Assembly (NCBI RefSeq): GCF_018372875.1
Contig: NZ_JAHAIF010000008.1
Coordinates: 1-64,000 of the forward strand
DNA length: 64,000 nt
Origin: Clostridium sp.
Lineage (GTDB): Bacteria; Bacillota; Clostridia; Clostridiales; Clostridiaceae
Direction: 5' to 3'
Shown: positions 7,189-15,942 of the stretch, one piece after another
How positions within the stretch are numbered: the first letter of the stretch is position 1
Layout: every line of letters starts with the position of its first letter
Position numbers and translations under genes: made by a program
Notes under the pieces: model-generated
Databases searched by the model: none
The model's input: the letters and a program-made list of their open reading frames with translations, nothing else
Told to the model about the DNA's origin: nothing

Positions 7189-9366
7189 ATGAAAAGTAAG
7201 AAGTTGAAAAAGATAATATCAATGTCATTGGTTTCTGCACTAGTTGTTGGAGTAGGAATAACTGCAAGAGCTGAAAATGGACAAGCCGTTGATAATTCTA
7301 TTGCACATGTTAAGACAATTGAGAGTGATAAGACAGTAATAAATAATGATACAAGCTGGAGATATTTAGATGATGGAACAGATCCAGCAGTAGGAACGTA
7401 TTTATTCGATAATTTTAAAATTAAATCCGCCTGGACCCTTCCTAAAGATATTGAATATGAAGGACAAAACATTGGATTTGATGATACTTCATGGAAGATA
7501 TCAAAAGGACCTTACGGAGCAAAAAATGGTGAAATAATAGACGGAGCAAATACAGTGTTACAGCACTATAATGGAAAAACTTCTTCTGGTAAGGACAGAG
7601 CAATTGAAACATATTTCTTTAGAACTGAATTTAATGTAGACAACTTAGAAGATGTAAATAAAATAAAAGCTAGTTTTACTTTTGATGATTCAATAGTTGT
7701 ATACATTAATGGTAGTGAAGTTAAAAGATATTTAGTGCCAGAAGAAAAGCAAGAAAATAATATGTTTTATGCTGGAAATGGGAATGGAAGTCCAATAACA
7801 GAAGAATTTGAGTTGACAGATTTATCAATGCTTAAGGAAGGTAACAATGTTATAGCTGTTGAGGTTCATCAAGATAGAGAGACAAGCTCTGATATATATT
7901 TTGGATGTAATTCACTTATTTTAAGCTCAGAAGAGATTGAAAAGGAAGAACCAAAAGTAAGTGATATTTCGCTAACTGTAGGAGCAGATGAGTCAGAAGT
8001 AAATTTTACTTGGTATACAAACTTTGATGGAGAAACTGAGCTTCAAGTTGCTAAAAAATCAGATATGAATGGCGATATTTTCCCAGTAGAAAAAGCTAAA
8101 AGCTATAAGGGAGAAATTACTAAGATAGATGATATAAATAGAAGTAATAAGGCATCTGCAATAAACTTAGAAGAAAATACAGATTATGTTTATAGAATAG
8201 GAAAAGAAGGGGTATGGTCTGAAGTTAATAATTTATCGACTAAAGATACAAATAAGTTTAATTTCTTATTAGCAGGTGACCCACAAATAGGCTCTGGTAG
8301 CATAGAATCTGATATTAATGGATGGACAGATACCTTAAACAAGGCTATCTCAAAGTTCCCTGATGCAAGTTTTCTTATTAGTGCTGGAGATCAAGTTAAC
8401 AAAGCAGGAAATGAAGCTGAATATGATGGATATTTAAGTCCTGAAGTATTAGAGTCATTACCAGTTGCAACTAATGTAGGTAATCATGATGTTGGAATTA
8501 ACTATACACAACATTTTAATGTACCGAATTTAAGTACTTTAGGAAGTAATGCAGCTGGAGGAGATTATTACTTTAGATATGGAAATGCATTATTTATCTC
8601 ATTAAACTCAAATAATACAAGTTCTGCTGAACATGAACAATTTATTCAAGAGACAATTGAAAAAAATAAGGATGCAAAGTGGAGGATAGTAACCTTCCAT
8701 CACTCTATTTATAGTGTTGCTAGTCATTCTTTAGAGGACTCAATTTTAAGTAGAAGAGAAACTTTAGTGCCAATCTTTGATAAGAATGATATAGATGTTG
8801 TTTTAATGGGGCATGATCATGTATATACAAGATCTTATCAAATGGAAGGTTTTAAAGAATTAAAGAATCAAACTTTAGACAATGAAGGTAATGTAGTAGA
8901 CCCAGAAGGAACACTTTATTTAACAGCTAACTCTGCAAGTGGTAGTAAATACTATAATATTTTAGAAAATGAAGATTTTACTTATGCAGCGGTAAAAGAC
9001 CAAAGTAAGGTTCCTACAATTTCAAATATTGAAATTACAGACAACTCATTTAAAGTTGTAACCTATAGAACTGATAATATGGAAGTTATTGATGAATATT
9101 CAATAGTAAAAGATGTCGAGGAAGATAAAGAAGATAATGGATCAACAGGAGAAGAAAATGGAGAAGTACAAAATCCAGGAGATAGTGGATCTATTAAACC
9201 AGAGGTAGATAAAAATGATGGGGATAAAAATGAAAGTTCTAATCCAGTGAAAACTGGTGATACAGTAGGAAATCCATTTGTATATATACCGTTAATGGTG
9301 CTGGCTTCAGGTTCAATTCTATATTTAGTACTAAAGAAAAAGAAGTTACAAGAAAGTAAGAATTAG
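7189..9366 (+). CDS. Cell-wall-anchored metallophosphoesterase (purple acid phosphatase-like)
   Basis: Secreted 725-residue phosphoesterase. Residues 1-28 form a signal peptide ending ARA. A beta-rich N-terminal region and a fibronectin/PAP-N-like domain (about 255-350) precede a calcineurin-type catalytic domain. The metal-ligand motifs appear in order: GDPQ (Asp364), SAGDQVN, GNHD (His433), FHHS and GHDH (542-544). The C-terminus has a linker, the sortase-like motif NPVKTGD, a hydrophobic helix and KKKK, so it is expected to be attached to peptidoglycan. It likely hydrolyses phosphate esters or nucleotides outside the cell. Start ATG 7189 follows agaggagag. It is monocistronic, with a hairpin downstream. 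Confidence 0.9.
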   Translation: MKSKKLKKIISMSLVSALVVGVGITARAENGQAVDNSIAHVKTIESDKTVINNDTSWRYLDDGTDPAVGTYLFDNFKIKSAWTLPKDIEYEGQNIGFDDTSWKISKGPYGAKNGEIIDGANTVLQHYNGKTSSGKDRAIETYFFRTEFNVDNLEDVNKIKASFTFDDSIVVYINGSEVKRYLVPEEKQENNMFYAGNGNGSPITEEFELTDLSMLKEGNNVIAVEVHQDRETSSDIYFGCNSLILSSEEIEKEEPKVSDISLTVGADESEVNFTWYTNFDGETELQVAKKSDMNGDIFPVEKAKSYKGEITKIDDINRSNKASAINLEENTDYVYRIGKEGVWSEVNNLSTKDTNKFNFLLAGDPQIGSGSIESDINGWTDTLNKAISKFPDASFLISAGDQVNKAGNEAEYDGYLSPEVLESLPVATNVGNHDVGINYTQHFNVPNLSTLGSNAAGGDYYFRYGNALFISLNSNNTSSAEHEQFIQETIEKNKDAKWRIVTFHHSIYSVASHSLEDSILSRRETLVPIFDKNDIDVVLMGHDHVYTRSYQMEGFKELKNQTLDNEGNVVDPEGTLYLTANSASGSKYYNILENEDFTYAAVKDQSKVPTISNIEITDNSFKVVTYRTDNMEVIDEYSIVKDVEEDKEDNGSTGEENGEVQNPGDSGSIKPEVDKNDGDKNESSNPVKTGDTVGNPFVYIPLMVLASGSILYLVLKKKKLQESKN

Positions 9367-9378
9367 AATATAAATTAT

Positions 9379-9415
9379 TAGTTTAGCTTTGCTTAAATGC
9401 AAAGCTAAACTTTCT
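9379..9415 (+). terminator. Hairpin terminator
   Basis: Stem gtttagctttgc/gcaaagctaaac with a 6-base loop and a short tttct tail. It lies between the phosphoesterase and the YibE/F gene. The weak T tract suggests partial read-through. Confidence 0.6.
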
Positions 9416-9430
9416 ATTTAGGAGAAAGAG

Positions 9431-10573
9431 ATGTTAAAAAGGTTAAGCAGAACTGATATTGTAATAACATGGTTAATAGGTGTATTTATACTTTGTACAA
9501 CATTATTAAATAATACCTTTAAAGATGATTTTAAGAAGTATGATAATAGTACTTTAAGTTATGAAAAGGCAAGGGTAATAAGTGTTATAAAAGAAAATTT
9601 AGAGAAAGAACAAATATCCAATAGGAGATATTCTGGTATTCAAGAATTAGAAGTAGAACTTTTAACTGGGGAACTTAAAGGAGAAAAAGTAGAGGTAACA
9701 AATTATATAACTCAAAAGCATAATGTAGTTGCTAAAGAAGGAAAAGAAATTATGGTATGTGTAGATAGACCAAGTGAAGATTTTTATAAGGTAAATATAT
9801 ATAATTACAGTAGAAATAATTATATATATATTATAGTTATTATTTTCTTTGTAATTATGGTTTTAATAGGTAGGGGGAAGGGATTTAGGTCTATGATAGG
9901 TCTATTATTTACTTTCTATTCAATTATATTCTTTATGATTCCTTTTATATACAGAGGATATTCACCAATTGCTTTATCAATAATAGTATCAATAATTTCT
10001 ACAATTGTAACATTGTTTTTATTAAATGGATGGAGTAAAAAGACTATAGTAGCTACACTGGCCACCTGTGTAGGGGTAATAATTTCAGGTGTGATATTCT
10101 ATTTTATATCAAATTTTTTGAACATATCTGGCTTTAATTTAGATGAGGCTGAATCTTTAATTCTTATAGCTCAAAATACAGGACTAAAGATTAGGGATAT
10201 ACTATTTTCTGGAATATTAATTTCATCATTAGGAGCTGTAATGGATGTAGCAATGTCTATAGCATCTTCAATTTATGAAATAAATGAATTAAATAGGGAG
10301 TTAGATATGAAAACTATTTTTAAGTCTGGAATTAATATAGGAAGAGATATGATTGGGACAATGTCTAATACTCTAATTCTTGCATTTGCAGGCACTTCAT
10401 TAAGTACTATGCTTGCTCTGTATTCATATAATACTCAATTTAATCAATTAATGAGTTCTGATTTTATTGCAATAGAGTTTGCACAGAGTATATCAGGAAG
10501 TATTGGAATAATATTAGCGGTGCCAATTACATCATTTATTTCAGCTTATGTTTACAAGAGGAAAATAAGATAA
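9431..10573 (+). CDS. YibE/F family membrane protein
   Basis: A 380-residue polytopic membrane protein of the YibE/F family. One N-terminal helix (about 9-28) is followed by an extracytoplasmic beta domain (about 40-125) and about seven hydrophobic helices to the C-terminus. The family signature region GAVMDVAMSIASSIYEINE is present, followed by GRDMIGTMSNTLILAFAGTSL. The family's biochemical role is not established. Start ATG 9431 follows taggagaaa. It lies 64 bases downstream of the phosphoesterase with a weak terminator between, so partial co-transcription is possible. Confidence 0.88.
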   Translation: MLKRLSRTDIVITWLIGVFILCTTLLNNTFKDDFKKYDNSTLSYEKARVISVIKENLEKEQISNRRYSGIQELEVELLTGELKGEKVEVTNYITQKHNVVAKEGKEIMVCVDRPSEDFYKVNIYNYSRNNYIYIIVIIFFVIMVLIGRGKGFRSMIGLLFTFYSIIFFMIPFIYRGYSPIALSIIVSIISTIVTLFLLNGWSKKTIVATLATCVGVIISGVIFYFISNFLNISGFNLDEAESLILIAQNTGLKIRDILFSGILISSLGAVMDVAMSIASSIYEINELNRELDMKTIFKSGINIGRDMIGTMSNTLILAFAGTSLSTMLALYSYNTQFNQLMSSDFIAIEFAQSISGSIGIILAVPITSFISAYVYKRKIR

Positions 10574-10655
10574 TAAAGATAAAATTGATGGAAATGAAAA
10601 TGTATTAAATTTTTATAGAAGTAAAATAATTTAGAAGAGAAATAATAAGTTAGAG

Positions 10656-10692
10656 ATACTGCATTGTTCATATATAGACATGCAGTATTTTT
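10656..10692 (+). terminator. Terminator with tactgca/tgcagta stem
   Basis: Stem atactgca/tgcagtat with a 17-base loop, followed by ttttg. A near-copy occurs at 10938, about 280 bases downstream, with similar flanking sequence (gttaaga, aatatgttata). Confidence 0.6.
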
Positions 10693-10787
10693 GTTAAGAA
10701 ATTATTTGGAATAATATGTTATAATTTATATATATCAGTACTCTGGTAATATTTAAGTAGTTTAGATATTCTTTAAAAAGGGGGAAA

Positions 10788-10928
10788 ATGAATGTTAGAG
10801 AAACTAAAAAAGAATTTGTCTAAGATTTTGTTATTATAGACACTGATATATCTAGTATTTTAGTAGATATATCTAATAGCTTGGATGATAAGGAAGCTAT
10901 AAAGAAAGCAATTAATTTAGTTAAATAG
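10788..10928 (+). pseudogene. Remnant of a small gene with an in-frame stop
   Basis: After ATG 10788, preceded by a gggggaaa ribosome-site-like run, the frame reads MNVRETKKEFV, then a TAA. It stays open for a further 35 codons (DFVIIDTDISSILVDIS and onward) before TAG at 10926-10928. This suggests a roughly 46-residue protein with one nonsense mutation. I cannot name a family, and chance is possible for so short a frame. Confidence 0.35.
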
Positions 10929-10937
10929 TTCTTAAAG

Positions 10938-10974
10938 TATTGCATAGTCTAATTGGGGATATGCAGTATTTTTG
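10938..10974 (+). terminator. Terminator with tattgcata/tatgcagta stem
   Basis: Hairpin closed by a stem with one G-T wobble and followed by ttttt. It is related to the hairpin at 10656. It follows the broken small gene by 10 bases. Confidence 0.55.
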
Positions 10975-11067
10975 AGTTAAGATGTAATATGTTATAGTAT
11001 TCCATATAAAAAATTGTTTTATATTGATGTTGATTTAAATAAGATTTAGAAGATAGTGAGAGGAAAA

Positions 11068-11437
11068 ATGGCAAAAATACAAACCTTAAAGGAAATCTAT
11101 AAAATAATTATAATTTATTTTATTACAACCGTCCTTAGTATGATATCAGCAAAATTAATAGAGAAATATGAATATGTACAGGAAAATTTGAAAAGGTATA
11201 TATGGGTTTTATATTTTTGTAATAATTAATTTAGAGGGATTTTTTAGTCCTTGGAGTACTTCGTCAAAAGTAATATTACCTTTTATAAGTTATATTGCTC
11301 TTTACACAACAATTCCATTTCAAATTATAATTAATATTTTATTAGGGATTAGAGTGGAGAGGTTTTCCTATATAGCTGTACCTGTATATATGCTTATTGT
11401 GGCTTTACTTAGCAACTTTATTTTAAAAGATAAATAG
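11068..11437 (+). pseudogene. Frameshifted small membrane-protein gene
   Basis: ATG 11068, after a good gtgagagg site, opens a 53-codon frame (MAKIQTLKEIYKII..) containing one hydrophobic helix and ending at TAA. A shift of one base in the ttttt run near 11215 joins it to a second frame, VIINLEGFFSPWSTSSKVIL and onward to TAG 11435. The joined product would be about 123 residues with three to four membrane helices. It is either a true pseudogene or a homopolymer sequencing error. Not assigned to a family. Confidence 0.6.
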
Positions 11438-11457
11438 TTTTAATGAGGAGAAGTTAT

Positions 11458-12207
11458 ATGGAGATTATTACTGTTAATAAAGAAAATTTAGAGGAAGAGC
11501 ATATTTGTTGTGCAATTTCTAGCAATAAGGATTGTCAAGTAGCTTCAAAGAAAGCTTGGCTTTTAGAAAGGTTTGATGATGGACTTGTTTTTAAGAAAGG
11601 TAATGTTAGAGGAAAGTGTTTTATAGAATATATTCCTGCTGAAAAGGCATGGTGTCCAATTGAAGCTGTGGAATATATGTTTATTAATTGTTTTTGGGTG
11701 TCTGGAAGATACAAAGGGGAAGGAAATTCAAATCTACTATTAGAAGAGTGTATTAAAGATAGTAAGGAAAAAGGTAAAAAAGGACTTGTAGTTTTATCTT
11801 CAAAGAAAAAGAAACCATACCTTTCTGATCCAGAATTTTTAAGGTATAAAGGTTTTAAATTGGCAGATAGTTTAGAATCATATTTTGAACTTTTGTATCT
11901 ACCTTTTTATGAAGATTCAATTAAACCTTCTTTTAAAGATAGTGTAAAGAAACCTACTATTGAAAATGAAGGATTTGTACTTTATTATACTCACCAATGC
12001 CCATTTACTGCAAAGTATGTACCTATAATTGAAGAGGTAGCTTATAGTAAAGGAATTCAGTTTAAAAGTGTATTGCTTGAAACATATGAAGAGGCACAGA
12101 ATTCTCCATGTCCTTTTACAACATATGCTTTATTTTATAATGGAGAATTTATAACACATGAAATTTTAAATAAAAATAGATTTGAGAAGATAATTACTAA
12201 TAGGTGA
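11458..12207 (+). CDS. yoaP: YoaP-like GNAT N-acetyltransferase
   Basis: A 249-residue cytoplasmic protein matching the YoaP group. The N-terminal half is a GNAT-type fold (MEIITVNKENLEEEHICCAI; acetyl-CoA region near VSGRYKGEGNSNLLLEECI). The C-terminal part (about 170-245) is the YoaP domain, with the thioredoxin-like cysteine context YTHQCPFTAKYVPI and a second NSPCPF. The substrate is not known. ATG 11458 is chosen over 11443 because gaggag lies 5 bases upstream of it. It follows a broken membrane gene and is followed 8 bases later by a lipoprotein gene, with which it may be co-transcribed. Confidence 0.85.
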   Translation: MEIITVNKENLEEEHICCAISSNKDCQVASKKAWLLERFDDGLVFKKGNVRGKCFIEYIPAEKAWCPIEAVEYMFINCFWVSGRYKGEGNSNLLLEECIKDSKEKGKKGLVVLSSKKKKPYLSDPEFLRYKGFKLADSLESYFELLYLPFYEDSIKPSFKDSVKKPTIENEGFVLYYTHQCPFTAKYVPIIEEVAYSKGIQFKSVLLETYEEAQNSPCPFTTYALFYNGEFITHEILNKNRFEKIITNR

Positions 12208-12215
12208 GGTAGAGA

Positions 12216-12782
12216 ATGAGAAAAAAGTTTTTTAGTATAGTTTTGATAATATTATCTTTTTGTTTTATAGGTTGCACCAAATCAAACTCAGATATAAACC
12301 AATACCTAAATAGTGGTGAAGTTATTGATAATTTTGCAAAAAGTTTTATGCCAAAGATAGAAGAGTTACCTGAAAGTGAAACTATTGAATACAGATATAC
12401 TAATAATTCCATTATAATTTTTCAGTCAGATTCAATAGCTTTGGTTGTAAGCTATGATGATTCAACCTATGAAAAAGAAAAAGAAAAATTAAAGGAACAG
12501 TATACTTATTTAGATAAGCCTGTCTATGATTATAATATAGATAGTTTTCTTATTCCTGAAAATGAGTTTAAGGTAAATAGTTATACATTTAAAGTAGCTT
12601 CAGGAAATGAGAGTTACACAGCTGAATTTCCAAAGTCTTTTGGTATGATTGGTACATCGGATGATAAAAAAAGTATAGCTTATTTATATTTCTATGATTC
12701 TGATTTAGATTATATAAGTAAAAAAGATAGAGGAACTTCTATGGAAGGGTTTGTAAAAGAATATTTTGATTATGACTTTTAG
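12216..12782 (+). CDS. Putative lipoprotein, 188 aa
   Basis: Residues 1-20 form a type II signal peptide with lipobox FIGC (Cys20), so the mature protein should be lipid-anchored outside the membrane. The mature part is soluble and acidic with several aromatic beta strands (IALVVSYDD, YTFKVASGNESY, SIAYLYFYD). I do not recognise a catalytic motif. It starts 8 bases after yoaP with gaggtagag as ribosome site, suggesting one operon. Function unknown. Confidence 0.8.
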   Translation: MRKKFFSIVLIILSFCFIGCTKSNSDINQYLNSGEVIDNFAKSFMPKIEELPESETIEYRYTNNSIIIFQSDSIALVVSYDDSTYEKEKEKLKEQYTYLDKPVYDYNIDSFLIPENEFKVNSYTFKVASGNESYTAEFPKSFGMIGTSDDKKSIAYLYFYDSDLDYISKKDRGTSMEGFVKEYFDYDF

Positions 12783-12981
12783 TTATATTTAATTTAGAAA
12801 AAACATATCCTACGCTTTAAACATGAGTGGATAAAATAACAATGAATTTATAATATATGATATAATTACATATAATGGCAAACTGAGTGTAAAAATGATG
12901 AAAAAAGTAACTTTAATAATAAATATAAACTTAATTATATAATTTACAATGAAAGAAAAGTAAAAAAGGGGATAGGGGATA

Positions 12982-14412
12982 ATGAGTGGCAATGATTTTA
13001 AATTAGATAATCTGAATGAGGGAAGTATTATCAATACACCTACAGATTCATATAGTAAATATGATAATGATATATGGCGTAATGCAATAAAAAATATAGC
13101 ATTGGGATTTGCGCTTACTTTAGTTACATTTAGTATATTTAAATTACAGTATATATTACCAACAATAGGAGTAGGACTTTTATATATCGGTTTACGTGAT
13201 ATACATAAGGAAAATAAAGCTCTTAATATAGCCTGGATTTTTTCTATAATAAATATTATAGTTGATATTTTTAATTTAATATGTACCAATACACCCTTAG
13301 GTGAAAGATTCAATAATATTTCAATTGAAGTATTATTTCAAACTATATTTCAAATAAGCTTTCTTTTTATATTTCGTAAAGGTTTAAAGCAAGTTTTTGA
13401 GAGAGCAGATATTAAACCAAGAAAAGATCCTATTTTAGGAATAATTATTTGGAGGGTTATTATTGTAATTTGCATAGTATCTGGTTTAGGTAGCCTTTGG
13501 TGGATATTTATTATTTTAAATTTAAGTTATCTGTATTATTTCTGTTCTTTTTATAAATTAAGTAATTATTTTAATACAATAAACTATAAGCCATCAAAAG
13601 TGCATAAAAAGATAAGTAATAGGAAATTTCTTTGTATATATTATATTGGATGTGTAGTAGCAGTTTTTATTTGTTGTTTATTATCTAATCATATTAAATT
13701 AAATTCTATAGAGTTTGTTACTCCTCAAAATTCAGAAACTAGAGAAATACTTATAGATAAGGGATTTCCCAGGGATATCATTAATGATATATCAGATGAG
13801 GAAATAGCTTTGTTAAAGAATGCAATAGTTATAGAATCATCTAATGAAGTGTTAATGTTTGATTATGAAGAGGAAACTATTGAAAATGATTTAGGCGTTC
13901 GTACATATAACAAGATACCAGGTAAATATAATTTGGAGGCAACTACTATTTATGCTGAATTAAAGAATAATGAAATGTATGTCATTGAATATTTTAAGTG
14001 GAAAGACGGAAGAGCATACTGGCATGACGGATTTTCAATTAGTAATACTCAGAAATTTGAGTTAATTAGTGGCAGATTATTATTTGAAAAAAAGGGTTTA
14101 AACTATTCTGCTGAAATACCAAGACTAAAGAACAAAAATGTTATAGAGAATGATTGGTTTGGTGATGAAATTGCCTATGATAAAATTAGTGGAGCTGTAA
14201 ACTATCCTTTCGGCTCTGATAAACAAAGAGGATATGTATTTTATAGACTAGATATTGATGAAGGTATGTTTTCTGGGGCAAATATATTTAATTATATACA
14301 CTACCAAAGTCCATTTAGAATCCCTTATGTTGAAACAGAGCAACAAAATTTAATGTTCAGTGATAAACTAAGACAACATTGTACAGACTTTAAAACTCAC
14401 TTTTTTAGATAA
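12982..14412 (+). CDS. Membrane protein with a C-terminal domain shared with the 43.7-kb gene
   Basis: A 476-residue protein. It has an N-terminal soluble stretch, about six hydrophobic helices (about 40-240), then an extracytoplasmic or cytosolic domain (about 300-476). The C-terminal domain (GKYNLEATTIYAE, YFKWKDGRAYW, LISGRLLFE, NDWFG, GAVNYPFGSDKQRGYVFYRL, FRIPYVETE, LRQH) aligns over its length with the protein at 43715-44269. So this is a family with at least two copies here. I do not know the domain. Ribosome site aaaaaggggataggggata precedes ATG 12982. It appears monocistronic. Confidence 0.75.
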   Translation: MSGNDFKLDNLNEGSIINTPTDSYSKYDNDIWRNAIKNIALGFALTLVTFSIFKLQYILPTIGVGLLYIGLRDIHKENKALNIAWIFSIINIIVDIFNLICTNTPLGERFNNISIEVLFQTIFQISFLFIFRKGLKQVFERADIKPRKDPILGIIIWRVIIVICIVSGLGSLWWIFIILNLSYLYYFCSFYKLSNYFNTINYKPSKVHKKISNRKFLCIYYIGCVVAVFICCLLSNHIKLNSIEFVTPQNSETREILIDKGFPRDIINDISDEEIALLKNAIVIESSNEVLMFDYEEETIENDLGVRTYNKIPGKYNLEATTIYAELKNNEMYVIEYFKWKDGRAYWHDGFSISNTQKFELISGRLLFEKKGLNYSAEIPRLKNKNVIENDWFGDEIAYDKISGAVNYPFGSDKQRGYVFYRLDIDEGMFSGANIFNYIHYQSPFRIPYVETEQQNLMFSDKLRQHCTDFKTHFFR

Positions 14413-14492
14413 TTGTTTAATCTTGATTATAGTTTATAGTTATAAATTTTAAGAATTATTTGTTAAACTTATAGGAGAGTAATATTGAATAC

Positions 14493-15065
14493 ATGGGAAA
14501 CGAAAGTTATTGGGATGAAAAGGTTGAAAATAGGGGAGGGAATCCTTTAAAACCAGAAGAGGCTTTAGTTAAGAGCATAAGGTATCTTAAAAGTGGAACT
14601 GTTCTTGACTTAGCTTGTGGAGATGGTAGGAATAGTTTGTTTTTATTAAAGGAAGGATTAAATGTTACTGGAGTAGATTTTAGTATTAAAGCACTTGAAA
14701 GACTACATACCTTTGCAGCAATGAATAATTATAGAGTTAATACTAAGAAAGTAGATTTAAGTAAAGCTGATGCTTTAGATAACATAGAGAAATTTGATAA
14801 TATAATTATAAATCATTATAGATTAAGTAAGGAGCAATTAAGTAGTATACATAAACATCTTAGAATAGAAGGTATTTTATTCATTAATGGTTTTGGACAG
14901 AAACATGTACCAGATTCAAAGATAAGAGAAGAAGACTTAATACGTCCATCAGATTTTGATGGGTTAAATGAAAACTTAGAATTGGTTAAGTATAATGAGA
15001 CGATAGATGAGAGAGGATCCTTTGTTACCTATATTTATAGAAAGCAAGGAGACTTAAATAATTAG
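14493..15065 (+). CDS. Class I SAM-dependent methyltransferase
   Basis: A 190-residue cytoplasmic methyltransferase. The SAM-binding glycine motif is LDLACGDGRNS (about 39-49), followed by motif II VTGVDFS and an Asp-containing loop KVDLSKADA. This short form resembles tellurite-resistance/TehB-like enzymes, but the substrate cannot be predicted. ATG 14493 lies unusually far (about 15 bases) from the aggag site, and an in-frame ATT at 14484 would have better spacing. The start is therefore uncertain by a few residues. It is followed 20 bases later by the small kinase gene. Confidence 0.82.
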   Translation: MGNESYWDEKVENRGGNPLKPEEALVKSIRYLKSGTVLDLACGDGRNSLFLLKEGLNVTGVDFSIKALERLHTFAAMNNYRVNTKKVDLSKADALDNIEKFDNIIINHYRLSKEQLSSIHKHLRIEGILFINGFGQKHVPDSKIREEDLIRPSDFDGLNENLELVKYNETIDERGSFVTYIYRKQGDLNN

Positions 15066-15085
15066 AAATTGAATAGGTGATAGAA

Positions 15086-15595
15086 GTGAAAAAGAAGTTA
15101 ATTATTATAAATGGAGTTATGGGAGTTGGAAAAACTTCAGTTTGTAGAATGCTTTATAAAGAATTAGATAATTCATTTTGGCTAGATGGAGATGATTGCT
15201 GGATGATGAACCCATTTACAGTAAATGAAGAAAATAAGACTATGGTTTTAGATAATATAATTCATATTCTAAATAATTATATAAGAAATTCTAGTAGCAA
15301 ATATATAATATTTAACTGGGTCATTCATACAGATGAAATAATGGAGGAAATATTAAAAGGCCTTAATACTTCAAATGTAGAAATTTATAAAATCACTTTA
15401 ATGTGTTCTGCGGAATCATTAGTATCAAGAATTAGAGGAGATATTAGTGAAGGTTTAAGAGATGAAGATAATATAAGAAGAAGTCTTGAAAGGCTAGCAT
15501 TATATGAGAAAATGAATACAATTAAGATTGATACAACATATAAAGAATTAAAGGAAGTTGTTAGCGAAATAAATAAAGTTATAAAAAAGGTGTAG
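15086..15595 (+). CDS. P-loop nucleotide kinase-like protein
   Basis: A 169-residue cytosolic protein with a Walker A motif GVMGVGKTS (about 9-17) and a shikimate/gluconate-kinase-like layout: WLDGDDCW, then an acidic loop and a lid-like SRIRGDISEGLRDEDNIRRS. It probably phosphorylates a small molecule, but which one is unclear. GTG 15086 is preferred to GTG 15077 because aggtgat lies in front of it. The last codons and the TAG stop come from repeat copy D, so the native C-terminus may have been altered when the repeat arrived. It pairs with the methyltransferase upstream. Confidence 0.75.
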   Translation: MKKKLIIINGVMGVGKTSVCRMLYKELDNSFWLDGDDCWMMNPFTVNEENKTMVLDNIIHILNNYIRNSSSKYIIFNWVIHTDEIMEEILKGLNTSNVEIYKITLMCSAESLVSRIRGDISEGLRDEDNIRRSLERLALYEKMNTIKIDTTYKELKEVVSEINKVIKKV

Positions 15596-15682
15596 CGGAT
15601 ATTTATTTTGCTTGTTCAGTCCCAAGCTCCAAGTCACATCAAAACAAATATCCACCCCACGCGTACTAAAGGTAAGGAAATT
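15587..15682 (+). repeat. Dispersed structured repeat, copy D
   Basis: Begins inside the last codons of the kinase gene (aaaaaaggtgtag, giving its stop), then gatatttattttgcttgttc, the core caagctccaagtca, and the right arm caaaacaaatatccacccc. It ends near gtaaggaaattata, directly against the remnant of another gene. It lacks the long AT tail seen in copies C and E. Confidence 0.8.
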
Positions 15683-15815
15683 ATATAATAAATTAATAAA
15701 AGAAGGGCAGAAAGTAAAGGCAGTTAAGCTATATAGAATGACAACAGGCGCTGGTCTTAAGGGGTCGAAGGAATATATTGATGCTTTAGCAGATAAGTTA
15801 TTTAATGAACAGTAA
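15683..15815 (+). pseudogene. 3' remnant of an L7/L12 C-terminal-like domain gene
   Basis: Downstream of repeat copy D an open frame encodes KLIKEGQKVKAVKLYRMTTG followed by AGLKGSKEYIDALADKL. This resembles the C-terminal fold of ribosomal protein L7/L12 found in small clostridial proteins. An open frame starting at 15612 exists only because it runs through the repeat. The genuine 5' end is missing, consistent with the repeat having cut the gene. Confidence 0.55.
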
Positions 15816-15911
15816 AATGGTTCTAAATGCAGAGGAAGAAGTTTATGCTATTGAATATAAAAATAAAACTAAGAATAGAATACGATATTATTTAAAATAA
15901 TTATATTATCA

Positions 15912-15942
15912 AAAAAAGAATAGTGTTTAGCTATTCTTTTTC
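15912..15942. terminator. Bidirectional terminator between convergent genes
   Basis: Stem gaatag/ctattc flanked by an A run on the left and a T run on the right, so it can end transcription from both sides. It overlaps the stop of the thioesterase gene on the minus strand. Confidence 0.75.

Noticed and set aside
12810-13313. 167-codon minus-strand frame overlapping the 476-aa membrane gene
   Set aside because: Hydrophobic composition arises from the AT-rich complementary strand. No Shine-Dalgarno site is present, and the plus-strand frame has a strong site and a conserved domain.
15612-15682. ATG 15612 as start of a 67-aa protein
   Set aside because: The first 23 codons are translation of the dispersed repeat. 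Only the part after 15683 resembles a protein domain.
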